64,000 nucleotides of DNA from DATAGF01 sp963834875 (GTDB lineage: Bacteria > Actinomycetota > Thermoleophilia > Miltoncostaeales > Miltoncostaeaceae): the NCBI GenBank assembly GCA_963834875.1, contig CAWIDG010000015.1, positions 1 through 64,000 of the forward strand, written 5' to 3'. Of the stretch, positions 53,904 through 62,444 are shown piece by piece (the first letter of the stretch is position 1; each line of letters opens with the position of its first letter). Position numbers and translations under genes: made by a program. A model generated the notes under the pieces. The model was not told the DNA's origin and ran no database searches. It saw nothing but the letters and a program-made list of their open reading frames with translations.

Positions 53904-54905
53904 TCAGCGGGGCGTGGTCAGGACCGCCGCGCCCCGCACCTCGCCGCTCGCCAGCCTGGCGAGGGCGAGGTTGGCGTCCTCCAGAGGGTGGGCCTCGACG
54001 GCCGTGCGCACCGGGATCTCGGCGGCGAGCTCGAGGAACTCCGCGGCGTCGGCACGGGTCACGTTGGCGACGCTGCGCAGCGAGCGCTCCCACCAGAGCA
54101 TCTCGTAGGGCATCTCCGGCAGGCGGTCGAGGTGGATCGCGTTCACCACCACCGTCCCGCCGCGGTCGACCGCCGCCAGCGCGGCGGCGACGACGTCGCC
54201 CGCGGGCGCGAAGGTGATCGCGGCGTCGAGCGGCGCGGGCGGCCGGTCGGCGTAGGAGCCGGTCCAGGTCGCCCCGAGCGTGCGGGCCCGCTCGCGCTCC
54301 TCCTCCGAGCGCGTCGCCACGACGACCTCGCAGCCCATGTGGACGGCCACCTGGATCGTGCACAGCGCCGAGGCGCCGAAGCCGTAGAGCCCGAGCCGCC
54401 CACCCGGGGCGATCCCGGTGAGGCGAAGCGCGCGGTGCCCGATGACCCCTCCGCACAGCAGCGGGGCGAGCGCCCGGTCCTCGAGGCCCTCAGGCAGGCG
54501 GGCGGCGTAGTCGGCCCTGACGAGCATCCGCTCGGCGAAGCCGCCGTCGCGGTCCCAGCCCGTGAAGGCCGCCGACTCGCAGAGGTTCTCGCGCCCGGCC
54601 CGGCAGTGGCGGCAGGTGCCGTCGGCTCCCGCCAGCCAGTAGGCGCCGGCGCGGTCGCCCTCGCGCCAGCCGCGGACGTCCGGGCCGACGGCCGCCACCC
54701 GCCCGACGGCCTGGTGACCCGGCACGATCGGGAGGCGCCGCGCCTCGAGGTCGCCCTCGCAGAGCTGGAGGTCGGTGCGGCAGACCGCGCAGGCCGTCAC
54801 GGCGATCACGATCTCGCCCTGGCCGGGCACGGGGTCGGCGCGCTCGTCCGCCTCGAGGGGCGCGGTCGCGGCGGGGCCCGGGCGTCGCAGCACCATCGCC
54901 AGCAT
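53904..54905 (-). CDS. zinc-dependent alcohol dehydrogenase family protein
   Basis: ATG at 54905; 333 residues. TACAVCRTDLQLCEGDLEAR is the catalytic zinc site (Cys), IVPGHQAVGRVAAVG the His-Glu-like region, and CRHCRAGRENLCESAAFTGW the structural zinc loop. GGRLGLYGFGASALCTIQVA is the nucleotide fold. It oxidises an alcohol or reduces an aldehyde with NAD(P). The subfamily matches AdhA-like enzymes with a GxxDGGFAE segment (WDRDGGFAERMLV). Specific substrate unknown. Confidence 0.92.
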   Translation of the reverse strand: MLAMVLRRPGPAATAPLEADERADPVPGQGEIVIAVTACAVCRTDLQLCEGDLEARRLPIVPGHQAVGRVAAVGPDVRGWREGDRAGAYWLAGADGTCRHCRAGRENLCESAAFTGWDRDGGFAERMLVRADYAARLPEGLEDRALAPLLCGGVIGHRALRLTGIAPGGRLGLYGFGASALCTIQVAVHMGCEVVVATRSEEERERARTLGATWTGSYADRPPAPLDAAITFAPAGDVVAAALAAVDRGGTVVVNAIHLDRLPEMPYEMLWWERSLRSVANVTRADAAEFLELAAEIPVRTAVEAHPLEDANLALARLASGEVRGAAVLTTPR

Positions 54906-54944
54906 CGAGCCCGAGGCTAGCCGCCCGCCGCCTATCCTGGGCGC

Positions 54945-55460
54945 GTGAGCGACGCGTCCGACGTGGCCCGGCCGGCCATCGCCCTCCGGCCCGCGCCGGC
55001 CGCCCCGGCCGGCTCCGGCGACCCCACCCGGCGCTGGGCGCTCGACTTCCCCGACGGGTCAACGCGCTTCCCCGGCATCGCCCGCACCGAGGCCGAGACC
55101 GCGATCCCCGAGCTCGAGCGGATGGATCCCGCCGAATGGGACGGCGCCCTGGTGGAGGTCTCGCTGCCGGTCCTCCTCTCGGAGGGCGCGGGCCCCTATC
55201 TCCTGGACGCCGCCGGGCGCATCACGCTCGCGCTCGGCACGCACCCGGCGCTCGCCGAGCAGCTCGTCGCGATGGGAGAGGCGGGCCCGGCTCACCGGCT
55301 CGGCCTCGTCAGGCGGGTCGCGGGCCGGGTCTGGAGCTGGACGGTCAACGCCGAGGTCATGCCGGGGCAGCGGGTCGAGCAGCTCGACCGGCTCGACGCG
55401 GCGGCCGACGCCGACGCGGCCCTGCGCTGGCAGGACGAGGCCCGCCGGGCAGGCGGCTAG
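54945..55460 (+). CDS. hypothetical protein
   Basis: GTG at 54945; 171 residues. DPTRRWALDFPDGSTRFPGI, RTEAETAIPELERMDPAEWD, VEVSLPVLLSEGAGPYLLDA and RITLALGTHPALAEQLVAMG have balanced protein-like composition. No family recognised. Divergent from the dehydrogenase gene, 39 bp apart. Confidence 0.6.
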   Translation: MSDASDVARPAIALRPAPAAPAGSGDPTRRWALDFPDGSTRFPGIARTEAETAIPELERMDPAEWDGALVEVSLPVLLSEGAGPYLLDAAGRITLALGTHPALAEQLVAMGEAGPAHRLGLVRRVAGRVWSWTVNAEVMPGQRVEQLDRLDAAADADAALRWQDEARRAGG

Positions 55461-55488
55461 TCTCCCGCCCCACAGGGGGTCGAGGTCA

Positions 55489-55815
55489 TTGCAGGAGTAC
55501 CGGGTCGAGTTCAGCGCCGTGGCGAGCAGGCCGCTCGCGAGGAACGCCGCCGCCCAGCTCTCGAAGGCACTCGAGGCCATGCCCGGCGCCGACGGCCTCG
55601 AGGGCACCAGCCAGGACGGCCGCCGCCGGCGCGTGTCGGCGACGTTCCGGATCGAGGTGCGGCTCGGGATGGCCGACGCGGCCCGCGACGGCAGCCGCCT
55701 GGCCAAGGAGGCCCTGAAGGTGGCCGGGATGGGCGACGCCCAGCTCACGGAGCTCGCGGTCGCGCTCCTGGGCGACGTCACCGCCGAGGAGGGGGCCGGG
55801 AACCGGGTCCCCTAG
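55489..55815 (+). CDS. hypothetical protein
   Basis: TTG at 55489; 108 residues. QEYRVEFSAVASRPLARNAA, AQLSKALEAMPGADGLEGTS, VSATFRIEVRLGMADAARDG and LAKEALKVAGMGDAQLTELA suggest a ferredoxin-like alpha/beta fold. No family recognised. Confidence 0.6.
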   Translation: MQEYRVEFSAVASRPLARNAAAQLSKALEAMPGADGLEGTSQDGRRRRVSATFRIEVRLGMADAARDGSRLAKEALKVAGMGDAQLTELAVALLGDVTAEEGAGNRVP

Positions 55816-55826
55816 AATCGGGGGCC

Positions 55827-56858
55827 GTGCGCGGACGCCGCAGCAACGATCAGCCGGCCGGCATGGTCGGCGGAAGCGCTCTCCCGGGCGGGGTGATGAT
55901 GCGCACCCGCACTCGCGTGGGGGTGGCGGTGCGGCGCGAGGAGGACGGCGCGATCGTCACCGAGGGCTTCGACCTGGAGCCTCCGACCGCGCCGTGGACG
56001 CGCCTGCCGCTGATGCGCGGGGTGGTCGCGATCCGGACGGCGCTCGTCACCGGCCAGAGGTCCTTGGCGATCGGCGAGCGGCTGCGCTGGGAGGAGATCG
56101 CGGCCGCGAGCGCGCGGGACGGCTCGGTCGGCGACGCCATGGAGTCCGAGGTCGAGGGCTCGGGCTTCTGGACCAAGGTCGCCGTGGGCGTGGGAGCGCT
56201 GCTCGGGGCCGGCCTGCAGATCGCCCTCTTCCGCATCGGGCCCGTCGTGATCGCCAAGGAGGCGGGCCTCACCGGCGCGGCCTTCATCGTCGCCGACGCG
56301 GCGATCCGCCTCGCCCTCCTGCTCGGGATGCTGTGGCTGCTCAGCCTCCTGCCGCCCTTCCGCAAGATCCTCAAGTACCACGGGGCCGAGCACCAGGCGA
56401 TCGCCGCCCACGAGGCCGGGTCCCCGCTCACGGCCGCGGCGGCCGTCGGGTTCAGTCGCTTCCACCCACGGTGCGGCACGTCGTTCCTCGTCGTGTCCGC
56501 CGTGGTCTCGATCGCCGTCTACGGGGCGGTGCTGGCCATCACCGGCGTCTTCACCTACCCGGCGCTGATCGCGACCCGTCTGATCGGGGCGCCGATCGTC
56601 ACCGCCATCGCGTTCGAGCTGCAGCGCCAGGCCGCCAAGCTGTGGGGCACCCGCTGGAGCTTCCTCTCGCTGCCGGGGCTCTGGGCCCAGCGCCTCACCA
56701 CCGCCAGGCCGGACCACGAGGAGCTCGAGGTCGCCTGCGCCGCCCTCGCCGTCGCCCTCGAGGTGCCGGTGGGCGCCCGGGCGGACGCGTCCGCGGCCGC
56801 CGACGAGCCCGAGGCCGACCCCGCCCCTCCGCTCGGCCACCCCCAGCCCTCGGTCTAG
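55827..56858 (+). CDS. DUF1385 membrane metal-binding protein
   Basis: GTG at 55827; 343 residues. GGSALPGGVMMRTRTRVGVA matches the family's GGqAViEGVMMR start. Then PLMRGVVAIRTALVTGQRSL, a helix pair, and RKILKYHGAEHQAIAAHE, the conserved HGAEH motif, plus RFHPRCGTSFLVVSAVVSIA. The repeated His/Glu residues probably bind a metal at the membrane. Widespread in Gram-positives, function unknown. Followed by the tRNA fragment. Confidence 0.92.
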   Translation: MRGRRSNDQPAGMVGGSALPGGVMMRTRTRVGVAVRREEDGAIVTEGFDLEPPTAPWTRLPLMRGVVAIRTALVTGQRSLAIGERLRWEEIAAASARDGSVGDAMESEVEGSGFWTKVAVGVGALLGAGLQIALFRIGPVVIAKEAGLTGAAFIVADAAIRLALLLGMLWLLSLLPPFRKILKYHGAEHQAIAAHEAGSPLTAAAAVGFSRFHPRCGTSFLVVSAVVSIAVYGAVLAITGVFTYPALIATRLIGAPIVTAIAFELQRQAAKLWGTRWSFLSLPGLWAQRLTTARPDHEELEVACAALAVALEVPVGARADASAAADEPEADPAPPLGHPQPSV

Positions 56859-56869
56859 TCTGAGAGCAG

Positions 56870-56908
56870 GGGCGTGTAGCTCAGCCGGTCAGAGCAGGGG
56901 ACTCATAA
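56870..56908 (+). other. 5' half of a tRNA (CAU), truncated in the anticodon loop
   Basis: Bases 56866-56908 match 57843-57885, the 5' part of the intact CAU tRNA, with one difference (T for C at 56875). The match ends exactly at the anticodon loop (CTCATAA). The rest is missing. It looks like an attachment-site remnant. Confidence 0.8.
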
Positions 56909-57012
56909 GGTCTACCGGCACGATCGAGATCCGCCTGTGGAGCGGGCATCTCAGCCGATTTGCCAGCAAGAGACTGAGCTTTTCGGACCCCAGCCCCACA
57001 CGCACGTTGCGA

Positions 57013-57057
57013 GGGTCCGTCCTGTCGGCGGGTCCATATCTCGGGTCCACGGGTCCA
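57013..57057 (+). repeat. cluster of four GGGTCC direct repeats (left)
   Basis: Units at 57013, 57030, 57043 and 57051, three of them GGGTCCA, on the same strand. The pair at 57030/57043 has the same 13-bp spacing and nearly the same spacer as the pair at 57763/57776. Confidence 0.75.
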
Positions 57058-57088
57058 CGGCAGCCCGAGTGCGCAACGCACGTAATTC

Positions 57089-57700
57089 CTATGTCCGCGG
57101 CGCCAGCACCGTCCGGGAGAGCTGCGGGTAAGTCGCCCGATAGCCGCCCCGGCGCGCGATCGGTGAGAGCGCGCCGAAGATCGCCCGCTGAACCGCCGGC
57201 GGTGGTGAGCGGAACACGATGACGTCGCTGAACTCGCGCCCGGTCAGCGCGAGCTGCAGCGGAGACGGCATGCCCTTGGCGTTGGTGTGCCCCAGGCGCG
57301 CGAGCCCGAACATGGTCTCGATCATGTGGGCGAATCGCTCGCCGGGGGTGATCTCCACGCGCACCCCGGCGTTGCGGTCGCTCGCGTTCCACCAGTCGTG
57401 CCAGACGCCCGCCTCGACGACGGCCGTCTCGCCCTCGCCCAGGATGCGCGTCTCCCCGTCGAGCTTCAGGGTGAGCTCGCCCTCGAGCACGGTGAAGCGC
57501 TCGACGAGGGCGGGGTGGCGATGCTCTCCCATGACCCGCGCGCCGACCAGCGCGGTCAACTCGGCGGTTACGCGGCCCTCGGGGTTCTCGTCGGGAAGCT
57601 CAAGGATCGTCGCGCGCTCACCGGTGACGGGGTTCTCCCAGACCTCGCCGACGCGGATCGGCGTGAGGTCCGGCGGGGCGCTCGGGTCGGGGTGGGACAT
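57089..57700 (-). CDS. cupin-domain protein
   Basis: ATG at 57700; 203 residues. ALVGARVMGEHRHPALVERF is cupin motif 1 (G-X5-HxH), TVLEGELTLKLDGETRILGE the Gly-rich turn, and AVVEAGVWHDWWNASDRNAG motif 2. A C-terminal helical part (FAHMIETMFGLARLGHTNAK) follows. Single-domain cupins of this shape include dioxygenases and binding proteins. It lies alone between the tRNA half, the GGGTCC clusters and the intact tRNA, so it is the likely cargo of a small insert. Confidence 0.85.
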   Translation of the reverse strand: MSHPDPSAPPDLTPIRVGEVWENPVTGERATILELPDENPEGRVTAELTALVGARVMGEHRHPALVERFTVLEGELTLKLDGETRILGEGETAVVEAGVWHDWWNASDRNAGVRVEITPGERFAHMIETMFGLARLGHTNAKGMPSPLQLALTGREFSDVIVFRSPPPAVQRAIFGALSPIARRGGYRATYPQLSRTVLAPRT

Positions 57701-57762
57701 GCGACGAATCTATGTCATCGACCGCGGAAGGAGCCAGTCGGCGACGGAGCGGATCGGTCGCC

Positions 57763-57802
57763 GGGTCCATAATCTGGGTCCGGCTGGGTCCCCGAGGGTC
57801 CA
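57763..57802 (+). repeat. cluster of four GGGTCC direct repeats (right)
   Basis: Units at 57763, 57776, 57786 and 57796, same orientation as the left cluster, ending 45 bp before the intact tRNA. Confidence 0.75.
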
Positions 57803-57846
57803 TGCCGGACGCAGGCGGACCCGAAAGCGACCACCAGCAGGGGCAG

Positions 57847-57920
57847 GGGCGCGTAGCTCAGCCGGTCAGAGCAGGGGACTCATAATCCCTTGGACCCAGG
57901 TTCGAATCCTGGCGCGCCCA
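57847..57920 (+). tRNA. tRNA with CAU anticodon (Ile2 or elongator Met)
   Basis: 74 bases: acceptor GGGCGCG/CGCGCCC, D-arm GCTC-AGCCGGTCA-GAGC, anticodon arm GGGGA-CTCATAA-TCCCT (CAT), variable TGGAC, T-arm CCAGG-TTCGAAT-CCTGG, discriminator A, no encoded CCA. The anticodon arm followed by TTGG resembles tRNA-Ile2, whose C34 is changed to lysidine, more than elongator Met, but this cannot be settled by eye. Confidence 0.9.
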
Positions 57921-58125
57921 TCGAAAAACTCCCTGCGCAAATGGGAGGCCCGCATGGGCCACGACGACCGGACCCGGCTCGACTAGGAAGCGGGTCTCGG
58001 CGCGACTACGCCACAGTCCGGCGTACTCAGGCCGAGCGGCTACGCCCCGCTCGCGGTCGCGCTCGACTTCTGGTTGTCCAGCCATCGCGCTTGCCGCCCG
58101 TTGCGACGGCGTGCGACGCCCGCGT

Positions 58126-58510
58126 CTACCAGGGAGGGCATTCCAGCTCCGCCCGGTATCCGTGACCTCCCAACTCTCCACGGCCTTGCCCCCGGAGAAG
58201 CGCGTGAAGACCATCTCCGGCCACGTCGCCCGTTCGCCGGTGGGCGCGTGGGTACCGCTGAAGGTGAGGCGTACGGCGACCATGTCCCCCTCGGCCACGA
58301 TGGACTCGATGTCGACCCGGACGTCGGGGAACTCTTCGTGCAGGCCGGCGAACGCCTGCTTCATCCCCTCGGGACCGCGACCGACGCCGGACGCTTCAGG
58401 GTGAAGCTCGTGCTCTTCGGAGTACAGGTCGTCGGCCAGATCGAGGTCTTCCGACTTATCACCTCGTCGACGATGCGTCGCAGCACGGCCTTGTTCTCGG
58501 CGGTTCCCAC
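58126..58510 (-). CDS. SnoaL-like protein, frameshifted, end uncertain
   Basis: GTG at 58510 with AGGAGG upstream. GTAENKAVLRRIVDEVI, then after a shift near 58456 EDLDLADDLYSEEHELHPEA, GMKQAFAGLHEEFPDVRVDI, GDMVAVRLTFSGTHAPTGER and MVFTRFSGGKAVESWEVTDT: the NTF2-like SnoaL pattern with a W/E-rich end. The frame then either stops at 58126 (after a shift) or reads on into the antisense of the tRNA. Probably damaged at its 3' end by the insertion history here. Confidence 0.6.
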
Positions 58511-58594
58511 TGAAAATCCTCCTCGCTCGAAGGTCCCGTCGAGTCCCACGTTACTGAGCACGTCACCCCACCGATCGTGTGACCACTCTCGTGG

Positions 58595-58867
58595 ATGTGG
58601 ACGTGGACGCGGCAGCGGCTCGGGCGCGAACACGCGCTGGTGCCGCAGCCGGCGCTCGCCGCGTCGTACTTCGCCCAACGCCCCTGGCGCTACACCGACC
58701 GGGACGAGAGCTACGACGAGTTCGTGATCCGCGTCCTCCGGGAGGCGGTCAACGGCGCACAAAACGAGTGCCCGCGGTCCCTTGAGAGGATGACGGGGTC
58801 GCATGAGCTTCGTCTTCCAGCCACCCGACGAGCGAAGGGGCGCGGCGCCACGGCTGGCGAGGGGTGA
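58595..58867 (+). CDS. possible small hypothetical protein
   Basis: A frame with PQPALAASYFAQRPWRYTDR and DESYDEFVIRVLREAVNGAQ has protein-like composition in its middle, but its ends look spurious. No family recognised. Confidence 0.3.
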   Translation: MWTWTRQRLGREHALVPQPALAASYFAQRPWRYTDRDESYDEFVIRVLREAVNGAQNECPRSLERMTGSHELRLPATRRAKGRGATAGEG

Positions 58868-59352
58868 TGTTCTGGCGCCCGTCCCTCTCGCGCCGCCCTC
58901 TCAGCAAGGCCGAAGCTCAGGCCGTCGCGCACGATCGACGCGAGCCGCTCGCCAAGGCCAGTTTCGCGCGCGTCGTACCCGTGGCCGATGGACGCGCTCG
59001 ACGCGATCGCCGCTGAGGGTCCCCCGGCGTTCGGAAACCCGGCGGTTTGCAGGAGGGGTTCGGGTCCTGGCACGCCAATTCTGAGAACCCGTATAGCGAG
59101 AGCGATCTGAGCATCCGGCCCGCCCGCCGGAGGCGCGTGCAAGCCGGGTGTAAGCAGGTCGGCGGCGGGTTCAGCGACGAGGGGCTGGCTCCTCCCTGTT
59201 GCCACGGTCGGCGAGTTCGGGGGATAGTCGGCACTCCTGACGAGTCGCCGAGAATCCGCAGTCCACGGCTCAGAGCCGAGGGGCTCCGACACCCCGCCGG
59301 ACTGGGGTGCGGTGAATCGGACTCGGCGACTGAACGCCTGAAAGGACGCGAG
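58868..59352. other. gap without a recognisable gene
   Basis: About 485 bp with only weak frames. No RNA gene or repeat was identified. Confidence 0.35.
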
Positions 59353-59724
59353 ATGGCCAACATGGGAAAGACCCACATCATCATCATGTGGACCGTCGGC
59401 CCTGACGACGTCGCCGAAGGAGATCGCATCTTCGCCAGCCACGGCGAGTGGATGAAGGGCCACCCCCGCGAGGGCGATGAGGCCCTCCTGTCGTACACCA
59501 TCTCCAAGGGCCCGGAGCTGTCGAACCCGCTGGACCCCACCTCCGATCCGACCGGCAACACGATCTACGTGCTCGACGAGTACTACGAGTCGCCGGCCGG
59601 CGTCCCGAGGCACTGGCAGGACGCGATGGACAACTGGCAGGACCTCAACGCCATCGTGGAGTGGAGTGCCAAGGGCACGGTGCAGACGATGCACAGCGGG
59701 ACGGTGGTCCAAGACCTCTGGTAG
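59353..59724 (+). CDS. hypothetical protein
   Basis: ATG at 59353 with AAAGGACGCGAG upstream; 123 residues: GKTHIIIMWTVGPDDVAEGD, RIFASHGEWMKGHPREGDEA, LLSYTISKGPELSNPLDPTS and TIYVLDEYYESPAGVPRHWQ. It has the strand-helix rhythm of the dimeric alpha/beta barrel (ABM/EthD-like) superfamily, which often binds small molecules. No specific family claimed. Followed 136 bp later by a GYD gene. Confidence 0.7.
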   Translation: MANMGKTHIIIMWTVGPDDVAEGDRIFASHGEWMKGHPREGDEALLSYTISKGPELSNPLDPTSDPTGNTIYVLDEYYESPAGVPRHWQDAMDNWQDLNAIVEWSAKGTVQTMHSGTVVQDLW

Positions 59725-59860
59725 GCCGCGCCTGCCCTGAGCCTCGCCAGAACGGAGGTCGGGACGAGAAGCCGGTCCCGTCGGGCTGGATGGCAGCCCA
59801 GCGGAGTACTGGCGGCCGACGGTACTCGACGCTGAGATCTCCGAACGAGAGGGAGGGACG

Positions 59861-60187
59861 ATGCCGCTCTATCTGTCGAGGTTCAGCTATACGCCGGAGA
59901 CTTGGGCCAGGCTCATCGGCGACCCAGAGGACCGCCGAAAGGCCGCCCAGTCGTACATCGAGTCGGTCGGCGGGAAGCTCCACGGGTTCTGGTACGGCTT
60001 CGGCACACACGACGGCTACAACCTGTGGGAGGCTCCCGACAACGTGTCCATGGCCGCCGTTGCGCTGGCAATCAGCGGCGGCGGCGCGCTCAGCTCGCTC
60101 GAAACGACGGTCCTCCTGACCGTCAACGAAACGATGGAGGCGCTGCGCAAGGCCGAGCAGGTCCAGTACCGAGCGCCCGGCGCTTGA
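59861..60187 (+). CDS. GYD domain protein
   Basis: ATG at 59861 with GAGGGAGGGACG upstream; 108 residues. PLYLSRFSYTPETWARLIGD, SVGGKLHGFWYGFGTHDGYN (GxxDGYN variant of GYD), LWEAPDNVSMAAVALAISGG and ETTVLLTVNETMEAL. Small ferredoxin-like fold of unknown function; probably in an operon with the preceding gene. Confidence 0.88.
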   Translation: MPLYLSRFSYTPETWARLIGDPEDRRKAAQSYIESVGGKLHGFWYGFGTHDGYNLWEAPDNVSMAAVALAISGGGALSSLETTVLLTVNETMEALRKAEQVQYRAPGA

Positions 60188-61347
60188 CCGCGTGGTTCGT
60201 GCCCGCCGTTGTGCCCGCAGATGGGGGCCGCTGAGCGGGCGCAGGTGTCAGCCTCGGGCCACTCGCTCGTCACCCAGGTTCGAGTCCTGGGCGCGCTCTG
60301 CACTCGTGCGCTGGCAAGCTCGCCGAAGGCCAGCCCGATCACGATGCCGAGCATGCTGTTGGCCACGCGGTCGAGGGCCACCGTGTCGCCCTCGAAGTCG
60401 ACGGCGCTGATCATCAGCAGCACGGTGGGGGTGAGCAGCACGACCAGCCAGAAGTATCCGCGCTGGTCGAGCGCGTAGAGCAGGAACGCGGTGGCCGCGG
60501 CGCACGCCAGGAGCGGCCAGCGCTGATCCGTCACGAGGACGATGCCCACGATCAGGGCCGCCGCGAGAAGCGTGCCCGCGGCGCGCTGGAGGCTGCGCAC
60601 GATCGTCCCGTGCTCGCTCGGCTGGAGGATCGCGAGCGTCGTCAGCGGCACCCAGTAGCCGTGCGGCAGATCGACCAGGCGGTAGAGCAGGCTGCCCGCC
60701 CCGACCGCGACGGCCAGGCGCAGGGCATGTGCCCGCAGGACCGCGTCGTGCAGCAGCGCCGAACGCACCGTCCGCAGCGCGCCGAGGCCGACCGGAATCG
60801 ACCGCTCCGGTCCGCGGCGAGCGAGGACCATCAGCGCCAGGCCGGGAACCGCGCCGAGCGCGAACCAGGTCAGCCGCTCGCCCAGCGGGGCGGTGGCGGG
60901 GAGGCCGGCGAGGATCACGAAGACCGCGGGGACCGCGAAGCCCAGCAGCGCGCCGGTCGGTCCGGCCGCCCGGAAGAAGGCCCAGGCCGCGACCCAGACG
61001 AGGGAGAGCAGGACCAGGCGAGCGTCGCCCCCGCTCGCGGCACCGGCGAGGGCGAGCGCGCCCGCTCCTCCGAGCAGGGCGAGCGAGCCCCACCACAGCC
61101 GCGCCCTCAGGCCGGCGCGGGGCACGCAGAGAGCGGTGTTCAGCCCGCCGATCGCGGCCGTGAACCCGGCTTCGGGCTCGTCAACCGCCAGCCCGATCGC
61201 GAGCGGCCCGATGGCGGCCAGCTGCGCCCGCCAGGCCGGAGCGCCAGTCAACGCCTCGTTCCTCGGTGCGAAACGCCTCCCGCACCAGGTCCGAAGCGGC
61301 GGACATCGGGTGCCATCTTGCCGGATCGCTCGGAGGCCAGCCAGCAA
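60016..61347 (-). CDS. FUSC-family membrane protein, altered C-terminus
   Basis: Start uncertain (first frame start 61347; residues before GAPAWRAQLAAIGPLAIGLA look spurious). About eight to ten helices in two sets; the second set has LYRLVDLPHGYWVPLTTLAI followed by LQPSEHGTIVRSLQRAAGTL, the FUSC signature. The last helix ends VANSMLGIVIGLAFGELASA near 60310. The following 95 residues read through the tRNA remnant and antisense to the GYD gene and are almost certainly not original. Likely role: efflux of aromatic acids or fusaric-acid-like compounds. Confidence 0.75.
   Translation of the reverse strand: MLAGLRAIRQDGTRCPPLRTWCGRRFAPRNEALTGAPAWRAQLAAIGPLAIGLAVDEPEAGFTAAIGGLNTALCVPRAGLRARLWWGSLALLGGAGALALAGAASGGDARLVLLSLVWVAAWAFFRAAGPTGALLGFAVPAVFVILAGLPATAPLGERLTWFALGAVPGLALMVLARRGPERSIPVGLGALRTVRSALLHDAVLRAHALRLAVAVGAGSLLYRLVDLPHGYWVPLTTLAILQPSEHGTIVRSLQRAAGTLLAAALIVGIVLVTDQRWPLLACAAATAFLLYALDQRGYFWLVVLLTPTVLLMISAVDFEGDTVALDRVANSMLGIVIGLAFGELASARVQSAPRTRTWVTSEWPEADTCARSAAPICGHNGGHEPRGQAPGARYWTCSALRSASIVSLTVRRTVVSSELSAPPPLIASATAAMDTLSGASHRL
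60272..60296 (+). other. tRNA T-arm and partial acceptor remnant
   Basis: ACCCAGGTTCGAGTCCTGG followed by CGCGC resembles the T-arm and acceptor of the CAU tRNA at 57847 (CCAGG-TTCGAAT-CCTGG-CGCGCCC). No D- or anticodon arm precedes it. It may be the displaced 3' end of the disrupted tRNA. Confidence 0.5.
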
Positions 61348-61421
61348 CGCGCCGGACGCTCAGTCACGGCTGGCGCCTCATGTTCTTCGCGGCGGACCTC
61401 GAGCGCCCCGCCTGAGCGCGG

Positions 61422-62294
61422 TCAGCCGCTCGCCGTCACGCGGCGGCCGAGGCTCTGGGCGACGCGAAGCACCGAGCGCGACCGGTTCAGCGTGTAGAGG
61501 TGCAGGCCGGGCGCGCCCGCGTCCGTCAGCTGCCGGCACAGGTCGGCCGCCACCTCCACGCCCAGGTCCTCGACCGCCTGCGCGTCGTCGGCGGACGCCT
61601 CGAGGCGCCGCTCGATGTCCGCGGGAATCGTGGTGCGGTTCATGGCGGCCATGCGGCGCAGGCCCTCGGCGCTCACGAACGGCATCACCCCCGGCAGGAC
61701 GGGGCGGTCGCACCCGAGCGCGGCGAGCTCGTCGAGCATCCGCTCGTAGTCGCTCAACCGGAAGAAGAACTGCGTGATCGCGAAGTCGGCCAGGCGCAGC
61801 TTGGCGGCCAGATGGCGACGGTCGCTCTCGCGGTCGGGCGATCGCGGGTGCAGCTCCGGGTGGGCCGCCACACCCACGCAGAACCCGGCCGGGTGCTCCT
61901 GCACCATCTCCACCAGCTCGATCGCGTGCACGAAGTCGCCGCCCGGATCGCTGCCGTCGGCGGGGGGGTCTCCCCCGAGGGCGAGGATGTCGCGGACGCC
62001 CGTCGCGGCGTACTCGTCGAGCAGCGCCCCGATGTCGTCCCTGGTGTGGCCGACGCAGGTGAGGTGCGCCATCGTCGGGAACGGCCGCTCGGCGTTCATG
62101 CGCACGACGATGTCGCGGGTGCGGTCCTGGGTGGAGCCCAGGGCGCCGTACGTCACCGACGCGAACGAGGGCTCCAGGACCGCCAGGTCACCGAGGGCGG
62201 CATTGAACCGGCGCTCGGCGTCCTCGGTCTTCGGCGGGAAGAACTCGAGGGAGAGCGTGGGCCCGGCCGCGATGAGATCCCTGATGGCGTCCAC
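61422..62294 (-). CDS. metF: methylenetetrahydrofolate reductase
   Basis: GTG at 62294; 290 residues. TLSLEFFPPKTEDAERRFNA (the EFFPPK start), FASVTYGALGSTQDRTRDIV, MAHLTCVGHTRDDIGALLDE, RDILALGGDPP and DFAITQFFFRLSDYERMLDE (the QFFF motif) are all present, ending GAPGLHLYTLNRSRSVLRVA. It reduces methylene-THF to methyl-THF with FAD and NAD(P)H, feeding methionine synthesis. It lies apart from other folate genes here. Confidence 0.96.
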   Translation of the reverse strand: MDAIRDLIAAGPTLSLEFFPPKTEDAERRFNAALGDLAVLEPSFASVTYGALGSTQDRTRDIVVRMNAERPFPTMAHLTCVGHTRDDIGALLDEYAATGVRDILALGGDPPADGSDPGGDFVHAIELVEMVQEHPAGFCVGVAAHPELHPRSPDRESDRRHLAAKLRLADFAITQFFFRLSDYERMLDELAALGCDRPVLPGVMPFVSAEGLRRMAAMNRTTIPADIERRLEASADDAQAVEDLGVEVAADLCRQLTDAGAPGLHLYTLNRSRSVLRVAQSLGRRVTASG

Positions 62295-62444
62295 GGCCAG
62301 ACCATACGTGCATCGGAGCGAATACTGCGGTCACCGGCGCTCGCGGGAGCCGGAGGCGGCCCTCACCCGGGCACGGCCGATCGTGAACCGACCCTCCGGT
62401 CGGCGCGCATCACATGCATCGGCCATTTCCCCACGGGAGTTCAA

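Noticed and set aside
57858..58125. Extension of the SnoaL protein ending in ARQDSNLGPRDYESPALTG
   Set aside because: This is the known antisense translation of a tRNA gene, not real protein.
60220..60305. Complete tRNA gene at the T-arm remnant
   Set aside because: No D-arm, anticodon arm or pairing 5' acceptor strand precedes the T-arm.
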